Of a DNA stretch of 64,000 bases, positions 24,057 to 39,700 are shown piece by piece. Position numbers and translations under genes: made by a program. The number at the start of each line of letters is the position of its first letter. Position 1 is the first letter of the stretch. The notes beneath the pieces were generated by a model. It was not told where the DNA came from. It was given only the letters and a program-made list of their open reading frames with translations, and searched no databases. This DNA is from Dermatophagoides farinae (Eukaryota; Arthropoda; Arachnida; Sarcoptiformes; Pyroglyphidae), in contig NC_134683.1 of assembly GCF_024713945.1 (NCBI RefSeq), positions 1,664,501 to 1,728,500 on the forward strand. Direction: 5' to 3'.

Positions 24057-27000
24057 TCCATGCCAAAACAAATGAATGACAGGACATATGTATTCTCTAA
24101 GGTGAATTATCATTGAATCATCATCTTTATTTTCTGTCCAAAGAAAAAAAAAATCAATTTTTCAACAAGAAACTTTAAACTTTTTTTTTCTATCCATCTT
24201 CCTCATATATTTTGATCTGATGATCACTAAATTGAAAATTTAATAATCATCATTCATTTATTGATGGTTGATTTTCAAAAATTTTCATCTTTTCACTTAA
24301 CTTTACCTGGAAAAAAGATGATGATTGAATATCATTTATCATTCTACATGAAAAAAAAAGGATTTAAAACCTGAAAATTGATCGATGCATGCATACGCAG
24401 TGTGTGTGTGTGTGTGTGAAAAATTGTCATCCAGGTTTTTTTCCATTCAATCAGTTGCTGATGATGATCATCATCATCATTATCATCATGAATTTAACTA
24501 TGTGTTTTTTCTATTGCCAAAATGTACCATTTGATTTTTCAATAAAAACAAAAAAAAAAGAAACGTCTGATGATGGATTTTTTTTTCTGATCATTCCATT
24601 TTCCTTATGCAAAAAAAAGAAAAGAAATTTTTCGACCTTCTCTAGTGCAAAGACTGTTTTTTCCCTTCTTCTTCTTCTTCTTCTTGTTGAAGGATAGTCA
24701 TCATATCATTATCCATGTCATTTTTTTTTCATTTTTCGTTGTAACAAAAAGCAAAAAATTATTCATTTTTGTCGTGTTTGTTGTTGTTGTTGTTTTTTCT
24801 AACCAACAACGTAATCCTAAAATCAATTAATCAAATTATTTGATGAAATATGAATATGAACATTGATGATTGTAATTTTTTTCTCTTTGAATTATAGAAG
24901 GAAAAATAGAATTTTTTTTCACCCCTTTTTTGTCAGATTTCATTTCACATTTCTATCTTAAGAATCAATCTGGCAGATGATAAGATTTGTTTTCGTTTTT
25001 TATTTTTTGTTGTTGTTGTTCACTTTTTTTTTAATTCCTGGATCGCATCTTTTTTCATCAACAAAAAAGATTTTGGAACATAGAGAATAGAGGAAAAAAA
25101 CTAAAATTCTACGGTACAATGATTATGTATTTGTGTGTATGTGTGTGTGTGTGTGTGTGTGTTTGTCATCATTCGTTATTTCTATTTTCAAACATATGTA
25201 ATTCATTTGATGATTTTTGATCAGATTTTTGATTTCTATATCTAGAAAATTGATTTTTTTCTTCTTCTTCTCTTCCCCTTTGTCCTGTCAATTCAATTTC
25301 TTGTTGTTGTTGTTATTGTCGTGAAACATGTTTTTTTCAGATTATGGTTTATAGTTTTTTGTTTGTTTGTTTGTTTGTTATCAATTTTTACTCTGAAAAA
25401 TTGAAAGTTAGAAAAAAAAAATTTTCTGAACCAAAAAAGATTTCAATTTTTGGTTTGTTTATTTTGTTACCACATGCAATAAATTTTGAATCTCATTTGA
25501 TTTCTTCATTTTCAGTTAGTCAAGGATTATGCATGCATCTATACCGATCATTACCGTTTTTCCATATTTAGTATTTATATTCCTGATGATGATTATTATC
25601 TAGCCATCTGTCCATATATGGTTGCTTGCTGATCATCATCACATTAAATGAATGTTGTTTGTTTCAATAGGAACAAAAAAAATGAAGAAGAAAATAAATA
25701 GCTTTATAATCGATAAAATAATAATAATTTTAATTGGATCGTTCCAACACACACACACACACACAAAAAAAAATCTTCTTTCGAAGTAATAACCTGTTTT
25801 GTGTTTGTTGCAAGCTAAAATATGAATCTTGCTCTATTCGTAACTTTTATCTCTTCAATAGTTATCCTATGTGTGTATTCAAACAAATTATGTTTCATTA
25901 ATAATAATTTGCTAATAAATATTAACTAGATTTTCTTCTACCATTTTTTTGTGGTTATAACAAAATTCTTTATATTGCTTTGTGTTTTTTCATCCATTCA
26001 TTCATTCATTGATCATAAAATTTTCATTTTCATTCACTTTTTCTTGTTAATCATGTTGTTGTTGTTGCTGTTGCTGCTGCTGCTGCTATATGTTTTTTTT
26101 TTCATCCACACACATGGAAACTGATTACACAATCTTGAAAATGAAATGAAATGAAATGAATCCAGTGATTTTGGTCTACATTTTCAGTTGCAAATGTTTT
26201 TTTTTGCTCCTTCATCTTTTAATTTTCATATATTGTGAAAGTTTTTATTTTTCATATTCTTGAAATGACAAGACGTATATATAATGAATAAATCTTTTTT
26301 TCCTTTCTTGGCCCGAGAATATTTTCGTGATTCTGAATTCATGAGAATTTTTTTTTCATTTTCAATATGATTGTCATAATTCTTCTCTGTACAAACACAC
26401 ACACAGACACACATATTTCATTTTTTTTTCTAGAATCATATTCATGATGTGAAACTTGCATGTGTTTGTTTTGTCATTCATTTTCAACAATGTATTCAAA
26501 TAAAATTTTATTAAATTTTTCTCTTTCATTTTAAAATTTAATGATGATTATTGTGTGTATGGTACGATTGCTGCTACAGCTGCTCTTATCACCGGTGACA
26601 TTGGTATGTTGGTGCATTATATATCGATTCTGATTGATTAAATGTCAAGTATATCAATTCTTTGATTCCTGGTATAGTTTAATTTCTGATATTTCAATTT
26701 TCAATGAATCAATGATTGGTTACATACAAATGTTTTATTTCAATCAAACAAATTGCCCTTTTATTTTAAGATAAGATTTTTTTACTTTTGTTTTGTTTCG
26801 TATTGTTGGCATTCTTCTTTGAATTCTTACCATTTTGTTAATGAATTATTTTTCTTCTTTTTTTTGCCAGTGTGTGTGTGTGTGCATGTGTTTGTGTTTG
26901 TATATAGAATAACTGAAGAAAATTTTTTTCACTTTAACTTTCACATTTGTAATGAAATCTATGATAATAACAACAACAACAATAAACCATAGAAAACTAC

Positions 27001-30000
27001 GACAACAACAACAACAACAATGAAAGGAGGAGAATAAATCATTCATTTCCGTTCATGAATAATGTAACAGTTTATGGCAACCATTCGTAAAGCTTGTATT
27101 TATTATTATTCTTAAATTCTTTTGCCATTTTCTTTTTCTTTTTCACATTGGTCATAGATATCTAAATATCGTAGATTTGAAATCAATCGACCGAGATATG
27201 TTGATGATGATGATGATGGACCGGCAAATTGATCCACTGACAGTTTTTGATCTTTTTTGCGTGTGTGTGTGTGGATCCGGTTTGATAAATATAATCGGCC
27301 ATGGGCCGTATCATTGTAATGGGTTAATTGAATTCGATATTCTCCTATATTAAGCTACTGTTGTTTTGATTGATCTATAGGATTTTTTTTTCTGGAATGT
27401 TTTTATCGTAAAAAATGAAGACTATTTTTTGCAAATTCCTGATTTCGGAATTTAAAACTTTTTTTTCATTGTTTCGTAATTCGATTTCAACAAATATCGT
27501 ACATTACACGCTTATGCACAACAATTTGTTGTGTACACATTCATTTTTCTTTTTATTACCATTTATCAAGTTACCATATTCTGTGTTTCGATTATTCTGT
27601 TGACAAAATCCATCTGGAAACATTAATCAAATTGAAATTGAGTAATTTTTTTTTATTATTTGTCATCTTTCATCATCATTATATGATGATGATGATGATT
27701 ATAATTAAATTTTTTTTTGGGCTATTAATTAATAATCAATGATTTATTGATAAAAATCAATAATAATTGACCCTTAGTTTGTGATCGATTTTTTTTCTAT
27801 ATTTTATTGGTCCACTTTGGTCTGAATATTTGTGATTTATTAGTATGGTCCGATAGTTTTCCATGATGATGGTGATGACCATTTTTATTTTGATGACATC
27901 ATTGTAATTGATAATTGAGATCATTGTTTTCTTGTTTTCTCATCGATTGATTGATTGATTTTTTCTGTTTCTGTTTTTATTTTTTATTTTTTTTTCGTTG
28001 TGTTTTGTTAATGTCAAAAACATTCCACATTGACAATGATAGAATACCTTTTTTTATCGTTGTTATGGTCATATTTTTTTTCGCTTGAATATTTTTCCAT
28101 GATTAATTTTTTCGCTTTTTTTTCATTTAGTTTGCACATTAATAATAACATAACATTCAAACAGAAAAACAGATGTTTATTATGGGAAATTTTTTTTTTG
28201 TTGTTCTGGCTGTTTGAAATTGATCATCATCATCATCGGTCATCATAGATATTGTTTGTCTCAAATTAAATTCCGAATCCAAATGAGCAATACTTATTGA
28301 TTTTTATTTTTGTTTTTGTTTTTGTTTTTGTTAACCAACAACTAGCACAATGAATTCTGTGTTAACAGTGCACATACAAACATAACGTGCAGCAATAATC
28401 ATCATTCCATGATGATGATGATAATAATGCTACGGTTTCAATAATAATCATCAACAAAAGAACTTCTAGTTTTTCATGGTTTATAAATAGATATAAATAA
28501 AAATAAAAATCACACCCCTGCTTTTTTGGAATTAAATGAATGACGAACACTAATAATGATAATAATAATAATTTTTTTTTTCGTGGCAAAAAAAAAGCAA
28601 CCCAAGATATAACGGTATTTAGATTAAATAGCACACACACACACACACACAGACACACTGGCATTAAGTATAAATGTGATTTCAATATAGTAAAGTATAG
28701 AATAGGCAGCATTTGGAAATTGGGCGTCATTCTTATTTCTCACCATAAAAAAATCATCATCATGGCGATGATCCATGATCATGTTGATGATGATGATGAT
28801 GATATAAACAAACTATTTCGACCCGATTCTATTCAAAATTTTACAACAGTGAAAAAAAATTATATCGAACTAGAAACAACCAACCAAATAGAAGAAGAAT
28901 CATTGATCTTGCCATTTTCTCTGGTGTGTGTGTGTATGCTAGCCATAAAAAGAGACAGGATTTTAGTGTGTTCAGCCTTTTTCGATTCTTTTTGAGTTTT
29001 GTTTTGTTTTCGTTTCTCATCAATTCGGTTCAATTCATCTCGATTGATTTTCAATGAAGTTGTTGTTGTTGTTTATATACAATCGATTTTGGTTGTTGTT
29101 GTTTTTTCTTTCTTTGCTCTATATAAATATGATTAGTGTATGCTTGAAGATCGGTGGTATTAGTAACAACAACAACAACAACAACAACATCGACAAGACA
29201 AGAAATCTGGGACACAAGAATCTTTATTTTTTATTTTTAATTCAATGAGTGTGGAAAATGGCCTGAAATTGAATCCGAACGATGATGATGATGATGATGA
29301 TTTGAATTCAAAACCGAAACATGTAGAAACAACAACAGGATTTTTGTTTTTTCACCAAATTCACATTGTAATGTGTGGCCAAAATTCAATGGATTTTCTT
29401 TCTTTCTTTTTTTTCAACAAAAAAAAAAAAAAAAAATTTTGTTTTTTGTAAATCGATTCGGCATTTTTTTCCAATAATATTTGAAAGACAAACATAGATG
29501 AATGAATGAATTTTTGTAATCAAAATCAATGAATCATTTTTTTTTTTAATTTCACAAAAAGAAATATGATATTGGCTTATGGTATTTTTTTCGGTTTCAT
29601 TTCAAGAATCGAAATTCTTTCATATATGTAGAAAGCCAGAACTTTTTCGGATTGTTTTATCAACAACAACAACAACAACAACAACAAAACGCCATTAAGC
29701 TGGATGGTGGAAAAAAAAGTTTATTTCAATTTATGATAAAATTCCGTAGAATTTTATTATTATTATATTCTAATCAACATATTTTGGACGAATGAATGAA
29801 TAAATATAAATAGTGAATGGAGAACACAATATCGAAACAAACAAAATATATATGTATATATGAAAAGCATGACCTTTTTTACGTGTTGTGAATAAATTTT
29901 CTGTCATTTTTTTTGTTTTGCTTTTTGAGGTAATAAATTCATTTTTTTTTTAATCTACTTCAGATGATGATTATTAATTGGTAGCAGCGTGTTACAGAGT

Positions 30001-30357
30001 AAAGTGTGTTTTTCTGTTGTTGTTGTTGCAATGATAGAATTTTGAGAATTTTTTTTGTTGTTGTTTTCGTTTCTAGATTCTTGATATCATCATGCAGACA
30101 CACACACACACACTAGATGAATATTTGAATATCATACATACCATTGTCATTTTTTGAAATTAACTTTTTATTATTTCTCCTGTTTTTTTCTATCAGCTAT
30201 TTTTACTTTCGTCATTAATTCTATTTTTATCCATAATTTTTTTTTCTCATTTGTTTTTATTATATTGTGAAATGTGGTTTTATCGATTCTTTGTGCATAT
30301 TATCGATTTTTATTTTTTTTTTTTAAACTAATTTTGTCTCTTTTATTTTATTTTTAG
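22341..30357. other. Low-complexity non-coding DNA, probably intronic
   Basis: Nothing recognisable as a gene on either strand. Contents are GTA/GTT repeats (24004-24055), GT (25140-25162), ATTC runs near 22852-22878, poly-T tracts and GAT repeats. Confidence 0.5.
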
Positions 30358-30722
30358 GTATTTCAATGATGAACGGTGGTGATGCGGTGGTTATTGGCGA
30401 CATCATTCATCACTGATAGCACATCTTACATTGCATCACGTCATTTATGAATTTCTCATGGTTTTGATTTATTTATTTTTTTTTTCGTTGAAAATTTAAG
30501 AATTTCTTAAATTCGATCTCAAATTTCAATTATCGATAATTGTAATTGGAAAAAAATGCTCAAATAAAATTGAATTTTCAATTTTATTTTTCTCATCATC
30601 AAAAGTGTGTCTGTGTGTGTGTGTGTGTGTGAGTGTGCCTCTTTTGATTGTTTTTTGTCAAAACTAATCAAAACATCATTGATTACAACCATTGAATTTC
30701 GACAACTTAAAAAAAAATCCAG
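30358..30722 (+). other. Exon-like block with good flanking splice sites; possible non-coding exon
   Basis: A pyrimidine-rich tract ends in TTTTTAG at 30357. The block starts with a less repetitive stretch holding a short reading frame at 30366-30416 (16 codons, MMNGGDAVVIGDIIHH). It ends in ATCCAG|GTAAGT at 30722/30723. It also carries a GT repeat (30604-30632). It could be a 5'-UTR exon of the downstream calcineurin A gene with an upstream ORF, or chance. Confidence 0.25.
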
Positions 30723-33700
30723 GTAAGTCTTACCTTTCATTGAAAAACATGATGATTGGAATTGAATTTTTTTTCTGTAAAAAAAAGTTTCCATTAAAGA
30801 ATATTATTGATGATGATGATGTTGATGATGGTGGCAGACGAAAATTTGCATAAATTTTCAATTTAATATTTTTGATTTTTAAAGTATTTTTTCCTTTTTT
30901 ATATTCTGATTGCTGATTGAAAGCAATGAAAGTTTCGTGAAGCAACACAAAAAAAAATCCATCACACACACACACACACACATTGATTTCCATTGTCATT
31001 TGATTTCGACATAAAGTACCATTATCATGAAATCATTCAATGTGTACCTTACATGTCTGGACTTTACGCCATTGTCACAAATGACCACTATTAATAACAA
31101 TCGATCAAATTCAAAATGACTTTTCAATTCATCGATCATCACACACACACACGCACACACTTTTTTTTGTTGACAATAATTCCTACAGATACAAACACGT
31201 ACCACCACCACCACTAAACCTTGTCTAAAAAAAACGAATAAAAAAAATTTTCTTTTCAATAATATTCTGAATGTCAGAAGAAAACAAAAATTCATCCAAT
31301 GCTACTGCTAATGCTAATAATGTCGTCGTCGTCGTAGACGTCCATTATTTATTTTACAAGAATTTTTTTCTCTTTTTCTAAATCAAATCTCAATTCTATA
31401 GGACAATATATATAGAATTATGCTAATTTCATTAAATTTCAATATATCATTTCGATTCTTTAATGGTATCTGTTGTTTTTCATTGAATTCAAATCGAATT
31501 GAATTGAAATTTAATTTTCATTTTCATTTTTATTTTTTTTTCTGTCGTCATCATCATCTTAAACATTATCAAATTCCCTGAAGGATGACGAATTGAATAA
31601 AGAATGATGAAATGAAAAAAAAATGATGATAATTGGCCTTGAATTCATGAATGGAAAATGATGAAAAAATAACATTATCTTTTACATTTAATTCATACAA
31701 TTTTGAGGAATGTATTGAAGAATATTCAGAAAAAAAGTAAAAGATGAAGATTCTACATGCATCCATGCATGTGTTTGGTGTTGTTTACCAAGTTTTTTTT
31801 TCTTCCCTTTTCATTCTTTTTCCATCTAAAAATAGAATCCAAGTTTTTTTCCTGATACAAGGTGGTGATGGTGGTGGTGGTGGTGGTGATGGTGTTAGTT
31901 CACTGATAGTCGTTGTAGTTTTGTGGCCATGTTTTGTTGAATTTTTTTTTACAATAACGAAAAAATAAAACCCAAAAACAGATTCAGATAACATCTGTCA
32001 TGTTGTGTACGCGCATATATAACTGGTATCTTTTTTTTTACTTTTATTGAGATTTTCAATTTTTTTTTTGTGTTTGCCCATTCGAATGTGTGTGTGTGTG
32101 TGTGTGTTTGTTTTTTGATTATTGACATTTTTTTCATGTTTTTTTTGTCAATTTTCACCGAATATATTTGTCACACGGTTAGAAAGAATAAGATTATAGA
32201 TTCTGAAAAAAATCTTATTACAAAGAATTTTCGGTTGATGATGAGTAATGTTCAAAAAATTAGATAGTTTAAAAATGATTATGATGATGATGATGATTGG
32301 AATGAGAAACAGAACCAGAAAACAAATTCTGATCAAATGATGTTTTTTTTTTGAAAGTTGCATTTGTTGTTGAAAATGAATTTTTTTTATTGCTGGTGAT
32401 GACAATAATAATCGTCATCATAATAATAATGATGATGATGATAATGATGCTCATTATCATTATCAGTGGATGAAAAAAAAATGAAAAATTTATTTCATGT
32501 TTTTGTCTCAAACACACACAGACAAATTATGTTCCATTTTTTTTTTTTGCCTGTCTCATGAGTTACATCATAATCGGTTTTTTTTGTGTTGGTCTGGTTT
32601 TTTCTATGTGAACAAAAAAAAAATTACACTGGTCTAGATCTGATCTTGATATGAAATTTGGATTCATTTTTTTTTTTTTGATCAATGTATCACTTTTTTT
32701 TAAACAAAATAATAAAAAACTTATGGTTTTTCATTCTCACATGTAATACATTATGATGATATTTCTTTGTGTGTTGGTTAGTTTATCGTTGATGGTGTGT
32801 GTTGATTCCATTTGACTTTTGAAACACACACATACACACACACACACAAAGAGAGTGATCTTCCTGTGGATCCATTTTCTATGACAATCAAAAATGATGA
32901 TGATGATGATAATAAGATGTTGATGATGCACTTTATGATGATGATGATCATGATCATCATCAAGATTTTTTTTTTCTCTTCTTGGTGATAGTTTTTCATT
33001 TTTCAATAGTCCCGTGCTGTTTTTTTTTCTGTTCGTTTATATGTATGATGACCCTTTGAACCATACATTTACCAAAAAAAAAATGGTTATTTTTTTCAGT
33101 TTTAGTTTTGATTTTTTTTTCTCGCTTTCTTGAAATGGTTTCTCTGTTCTCTTGTTTTCGCCTCATCATCTATATATATTTTTTTTTGCTTTTTGCTTTT
33201 TGCTTTTTTGCTTTTGCTTTTTGCTGTTCAATTCTGGTTAACAACTCTATTATTCATCCACAACAACAGAAAATGAATCCATATACCCATATATACACAC
33301 ATAATGTTTGAAAGCATCATCTTATTTGCTTTTTTTTTCTTCTGCTCTCTATGTTCTCTATTGTTCTGGTTTTTTTCTTCATGTTCATCATTATGGCTGT
33401 AAAAAAAGAAGTAGAAGAAGAAGAAGACAATGTATGTCTGGATCCATCTATCTATTCCATCTATTCGATCCAAAATAGAGTCATTGTTGTCGTTGTTGTT
33501 GTTGTTGTTGTTGTTATCGCTGTTGATGCTGTCAAGTGGAACGAGAACGAGAAAGCGAGAGAGAGAGAGAGAGAAAAACATTTTTAATATATTTTTCTAC
33601 ACAAAAAATTTCTCTCTTTTTTTGTTATAATGCATAAAGAATCCATCAAAACCAGAAATAGCCATCACGAATTCAGAAGAGAGTGAAGAAAAAGAAAAAA

Positions 33701-36700
33701 AATGCCATGGCTTTTGTTGTCCGATTCCGAGTTTGTTTTTTTTTTTTTTTTTTTGGTTAAAAAATGTTTTTATTCATTTTTCTTTTTTCTTTTCATCAAT
33801 GATCATTCATCCACAATTTATTCATTCATGAAAAAAAATAAATAAACAGAATGTTTCTCATTCGTATGATTTTCAACGTGGTCATCCAATAATAATGTAT
33901 TGAATTGAATGTGATGATGAACAAGAATTAAATACACCAAAAAAAAAAATGAAAAAAAATTCTTTATGAATTATGATTTTTTTCATCACCATGGGGTTGT
34001 TCACATGTACTTGACAAAGTTTGGTGGTGGTGGTGGTCGGTAGGCCTGTTATTATTTTTAGATTGAAATTATTAAAACAATAAAAAAAAACTTTCGATTT
34101 TCTCATCATCATCATCATGAACAAAAAAAAAATTCATGTCGAACAATTATTATTTGATTCTTTTTACATATGTTGTGGTGGTGGTACTTTACCTACACTC
34201 AGGAAAACCACCCAGAATTACACTTGGACGCTCTCTTTGCCATTGCCGCTCTTTTCTGGGTTTTTTTCTCTGTCCCATAACCATAACCTGTCCCCCCCAC
34301 TCCGCTACCAATTCATGGTTTTGGGCGGCCCTCACAACAAAATGATTACACAACCTTGCTGCCTTGATAACATTATTTTTTTTTTGTTTTTGTTTTTGTT
34401 TTTGGTTTTCCCATTATTATCACGGACTTTTTTTTTGTACTTTCTATTCGAATGATATTGTGTTGCTTTGCAAAATGAATGTGATTCGAATGAATTCTCC
34501 TCGTTACAATGGAATTTTTTTTTCTTTTTCTGCTTGTTTTTTTTCGAGCTTTGTTATATAAAAAATATTTTCATTCAAAAAATACGTATGCATGTGACAT
34601 TTGTTATTGTTATTTTTATTTTTGTGGGATGAAAAATTTTGGATCATTGTGTGTATGTGTCAGTGTGGTTAACAACAGTAAATGTTTGATTTCGTGAATG
34701 AATGAGAAATTCCTTGCAAAGATTTGAAATTCATTCCTTTCATTGTGGTTTTCATTTAATTTCATTTTCAAAAATTTTTTTTTTTGTTTTTCATTTTGAA
34801 TTTCATTTATTGAAATGAATGCAAAGCATTTTCTCTCTCTCTCTCTCTTTCGCTCTATGGGTGTTTGATTTTAATTTGAAAAATTTCAATGACAGAAATG
34901 AAAATTTACATGATTTGTTTTTGTGTTTTTTTTTGGGGCGAATGAATGTATTTCATTAAATGAAATTTTCTCATTTCCATTGAGCAATCATATTGCTATA
35001 TTTGATGATTTGTTTTGGTTTTTTTTTTGGTTGCAGTAAATCCTAGAGATTTAAATTGCAGCCAAAATAATTTGTATATGTCTGTGTTTTTTTTTTTTAT
35101 TTTACATCTTATTTAGTGTTTTCTTTGTTTCTTTTTTTTCCCCCCCCATTGTTGGCTATATTTTTATATGGCCATATGATTGTCATTGTTATCATTATTT
35201 GAATGAATGAAAATTGATGAAAATGAATGAATCAAAATGATCAAATCAAATAATAAAAAATAATAATAATAATAATAATGTTTATTGGTTTTATTTCCCA
35301 CCACTATATAAATATATTTTCAACCTATTTTATCGTTTTGTTTATTAATTTTTTTTTCTATTATTGTGCCAATACAATTCATTGCTAATAAAATAAATGA
35401 CCACAGTGGTCATTTATTTGTGTAAAATTTTTATTATTATTATTTCTGTGTGTTTTTTATGTGTGTTTATGTTTTATTCGTCATTTGGTTTTGGTTTTGG
35501 TTTTTGGTTATTGTCTGATCACCATCATTGATCATTATCATTTCCACTATTTGTTTCATCATTTTCATCACCACCACCAGTCTTACACATCTTGGTCAAT
35601 TGAACTCTTTTTTTTTCATTACATTGTTGTTTCTAACTAATTTTCATTTGAAATATACAACTTTATTTCTCATTTTCTAGTTAGTTTTTTTTTATTGTTT
35701 TTTTTTTGTATTTGAATTCTAAATGACTGTATAATAAATGTAGTGAAAAGAAAATAATGTTTGTGTGTCAGTGTGTGCGATAATAAAGAAAATGGAAATT
35801 ATTCTCCACTCTCTCTCTCTCTCTCTCTCTGCATATATGTGTGCAACTAATAAAAACTCCATCTATATAAAAACATTGAAAATGACCCAAGAATGATTGA
35901 AAATTCGACTGAATTAGTTACCTCTTTCTGCATCACATACATTTTGCATCAATTTATATATATTGAAATTAAAGATTTTCATTGGTCATTCATTGTTAAC
36001 ACTTGAAATTGGAAATTTTCTTGAATTTTTTTTATTTTGCTTTGTTTTGATCACATTTTCAATTGAATGTTTTTGTGAAATGCAAATCGATTGTTTACTT
36101 TCTAATATCTTTTTCATAGAGATATTTGAAAGTAATCGATCGATTTGTTGTTTTTACATTTTCATCGTTCAATATAATAATCTATTTCTAATGACTTTTT
36201 TGTTTCACTGTTTGTTATTAGATTTTTCTAATTGTTTGATGTTCAAATAGTTTCTTATTGACTAGAATCCATAATGAATTTACTATTGCCTATTCATTTT
36301 CTTTTCTTTGTCTCTTTCTTTTTTTTTCTTTCTTTATGGATTGATTATTTCCATTATCTTGGTTTCAATTTCAGAATTCAGAAATTTTTTTTTGTATTCA
36401 TGATAATCTATGATGATGATGATGATAATGATCTTGGATTCTTTTATTCGATTCTATAATTGAATTTAGAATCGATTTTTTTTTGTTTGGCAATTCAAAC
36501 CAACTATACAGTGTAGAGTACATTCAAAAACTATTTGTCCAGGGAAACTAAAAAAACAGAAACGAACATAATGTCTCTCTGGCTCATGTGTTTTTGTGTG
36601 TATATAAATGATGTGATTGAATAAAACGATAAAAATGACAATTGAAAAGAACAGTGACTTTTTTTTTCTTTTCATTCATTTTTTCTTCTTCTTTTTTCTT

Positions 36701-39700
36701 TTTCTTCTTGCCATCTTGTTTGGATCGAAAAGAAATTCAAATTCGATTATGTAGTGAATAGTGAATCCATTTTCTTTTTTTTCACTTATAATAATGATGC
36801 TTTTTTTTTGTTATTCATCAATTATTTTATCTAGGATTTTTGGGTTAAATTTTTTTTTCTTCTTCTTGTCATAAAAGTTTCAGCTGGTCTCTTTTTTCCA
36901 TGATATGGAATTTATTGAAAATTATTCATTTGATAATAGAAATTTTGGTTTTTTTTTATCGAAATTGAATTATTCCGAAATGAATTATGGAATGAAGATT
37001 ACGAATTTTCGTTTTTTTTTTTGAAATTGGCTCGATCTCACATTGCCATTGTTGTTTGGCCGGTTGTCTGGTGGTGGTGGTGGTGGTGGCTTCCCCATAT
37101 GTGTGTGTTCATTCATTTATTCTAGCCTATTCATGAATTCTATTTTAAATACAGGAAGTTGATAATCATCATCATCATTGAATTTCTTTTTCGAGAATAA
37201 TTAAAGTGGTTATAAAGAATCATTTTCGTATTTCCGTCGAAACGATGATGATGATGATGATTGAGACAAATTATAGAATGAAAATATAGAAAAATCGACG
37301 ACGACGACGACGACCGGTTTCGATACAAATACAATTGATGACAATTTAATTGTGTTCGAATCAGAAAAATTCTGTTTTTGGTTTCCTATTTGAACAAATG
37401 TGTGTTGATTATGTCATCATCATGGCTATGTGTGTGTGTGTGTGTGTGTGTGTGAAAATTTTCATTTTTTTTCAAGTATCATCTTTTTTTTCCATCCATC
37501 ACGTTTGTTTTTACAATTTTTCAATGGTTTTTTTTTCATGAAAAAAAAATTGAATTGAATTTCATTCTTGTCAATATTATGATGTTCATAACCATGTTGA
37601 TGATTGTAGTCTTTGTTTGAAATGGAAAAAAATAGAATCACCTATATACACACACACACACACACACACAAAGAAAGAGAGAGACAAATTTATTCTACAA
37701 ATATACCTCAACAACTTGTATTTGTGTGTGTGTGTGTGTGTGTGCATATGTTTTGAAAGAAAAGTTCAAATTTTTTTTCAATTTCTATTCACCGTTTTTT
37801 TTTGTTCGCTTTTTCGTTTGTTTATTTTCTCTTTCTCTCTCTGTTTCTTTCTTTTTTTTTCACCGAATTTAGTCTTTCCAATGACAATGTGTGGATTCTT
37901 CAATATTTTTTTTTCACATCTGGAAAAAAAGTATCGAACCCCACAAACAGTACAGGCAATGGATGATGATGATGATGATGATGGACAAAATGACAAATTT
38001 TTTTTTCTCGTACATTGTCCATATGGACATTTTTCTCGAAACATATTTTTTTTTTGATGCCTCTCTCTCTCTCCTCTCAATGATAATAATATACCGATCA
38101 ATCGATTTAGAATTTAGAATTTCAAATTTGAAATTATTCTTTTGAAAAGAATTTTTTTTTCTATTTTGAAGAGAATCAAAAAAAAAAAAAAAAACAAAAT
38201 TTGAATGCATTTTTTTTTGTCGATGGTTATGGTTCGTTGGCCATATGATTCAAGTACAATATACTTTCAATTTTTTTTCCAATTCGTTGTTGACGGAATT
38301 TTCTCATTTTTTTTCTTTCTGTTTTGAAAGTTTACCAATAAATAAACAACCACCACCATTTGTGTGTGTGTGTGTTTACACAAAAAATTCAAATGATGAT
38401 GCTTAATAATGGCCAAACAAAAAAAATTCTATCAAAAAGAGAGAATTTTTTTTTTAATTGAAATTTTATAGAATAAAAAAAAAATTTGTCCTCTTTGTGC
38501 ACCAGCGATTTAGTTAGAGTCTTAGTCAAGTTTTCTTTTTTTTTTTTTTAATTCTCCTGATGATTAAGTTGTCTTTTCTCATTATTTTTCAATGATACAA
38601 AAAAAACCCAATTTTGCATGTATCAATGAAAATTGATTTTTAAATTTTTCATTTTTACATTTATTCAGAAATAATTTTATTGTTTCACTTTTGTCAAAAT
38701 TATTTGTTAATAATAATGAACAAAAAAAACTCAATCAAAACTTCAATATAACCTGAAGGCATTTTCAACGTACCTTTCCTCTTCATGATGAATTGATTTC
38801 AAGCAAAAAAAAAAAAAGTTTTTTTCCTCATATATGAAGAACAAAAACGATCCAATTAGAAATATCTAATGATTGAAACAAAAAATCGATCGTTTATCCA
38901 ATTATTTAGCTAATCAGCATCAATGGATCCACCTGAATAATCCTGTTAGGTTTTTTTTTGTTTTCACCTGATTGTTTATCGGATCTTTAATTTAATTTGT
39001 GAATATCGTTTGGAATAATAAAGACTCACTGATTGTCTTAGTCGAATGTCTGAATTTTTATTCGTTCATATTGATCATCATCATCACAAATTTGAAAATA
39101 AAAATTCGACATTTTATATATTGGATTATATTATGTTCTCCATTTTGTTGATGATTGATACATAATTTTTTTTTTGTTTTTTTCACATTTGAAATTTCGT
39201 TTTTTTTTCACATCTGTTATTGATTTGTGTTTAGTAACAAATGGTTCCACTTAGTAAAATTTTTTTTTCTTTCAATGGAAATAATGGAAACAAACAAAAA
39301 ATTAAAAAAAAAATTGTTTGGCATTCTGTGATTCTTATGTGTACATGTGATGATGATTGTCGATCAATCAATCAATCAATCAATCATTTGATTTTTTTTT
39401 TCAGCCAATATGTTGGAGATTTGTAAAATCAAAATTGATTCTTAAATGATTTTTTCTTCTGAATTCTTTTGGAAAAAAAACAAAATAAATTCATCATAAA
39501 TTCAGAAAAATGTACAGAATCAGAATTTGTTTTATGTTTGTTGTTGTGAATAAAAACAGTCATTGAAGTTGCTCTTCATTCATCATCTTCAAATTGAGAA
39601 AAAAAAGAGACAATTTCGAGTTTAAAGCTTATGGGTCATCATCACCACACACCTATAACATTACGATACAATATCGTTTTGGTTATTTCAATTAGAAAAA

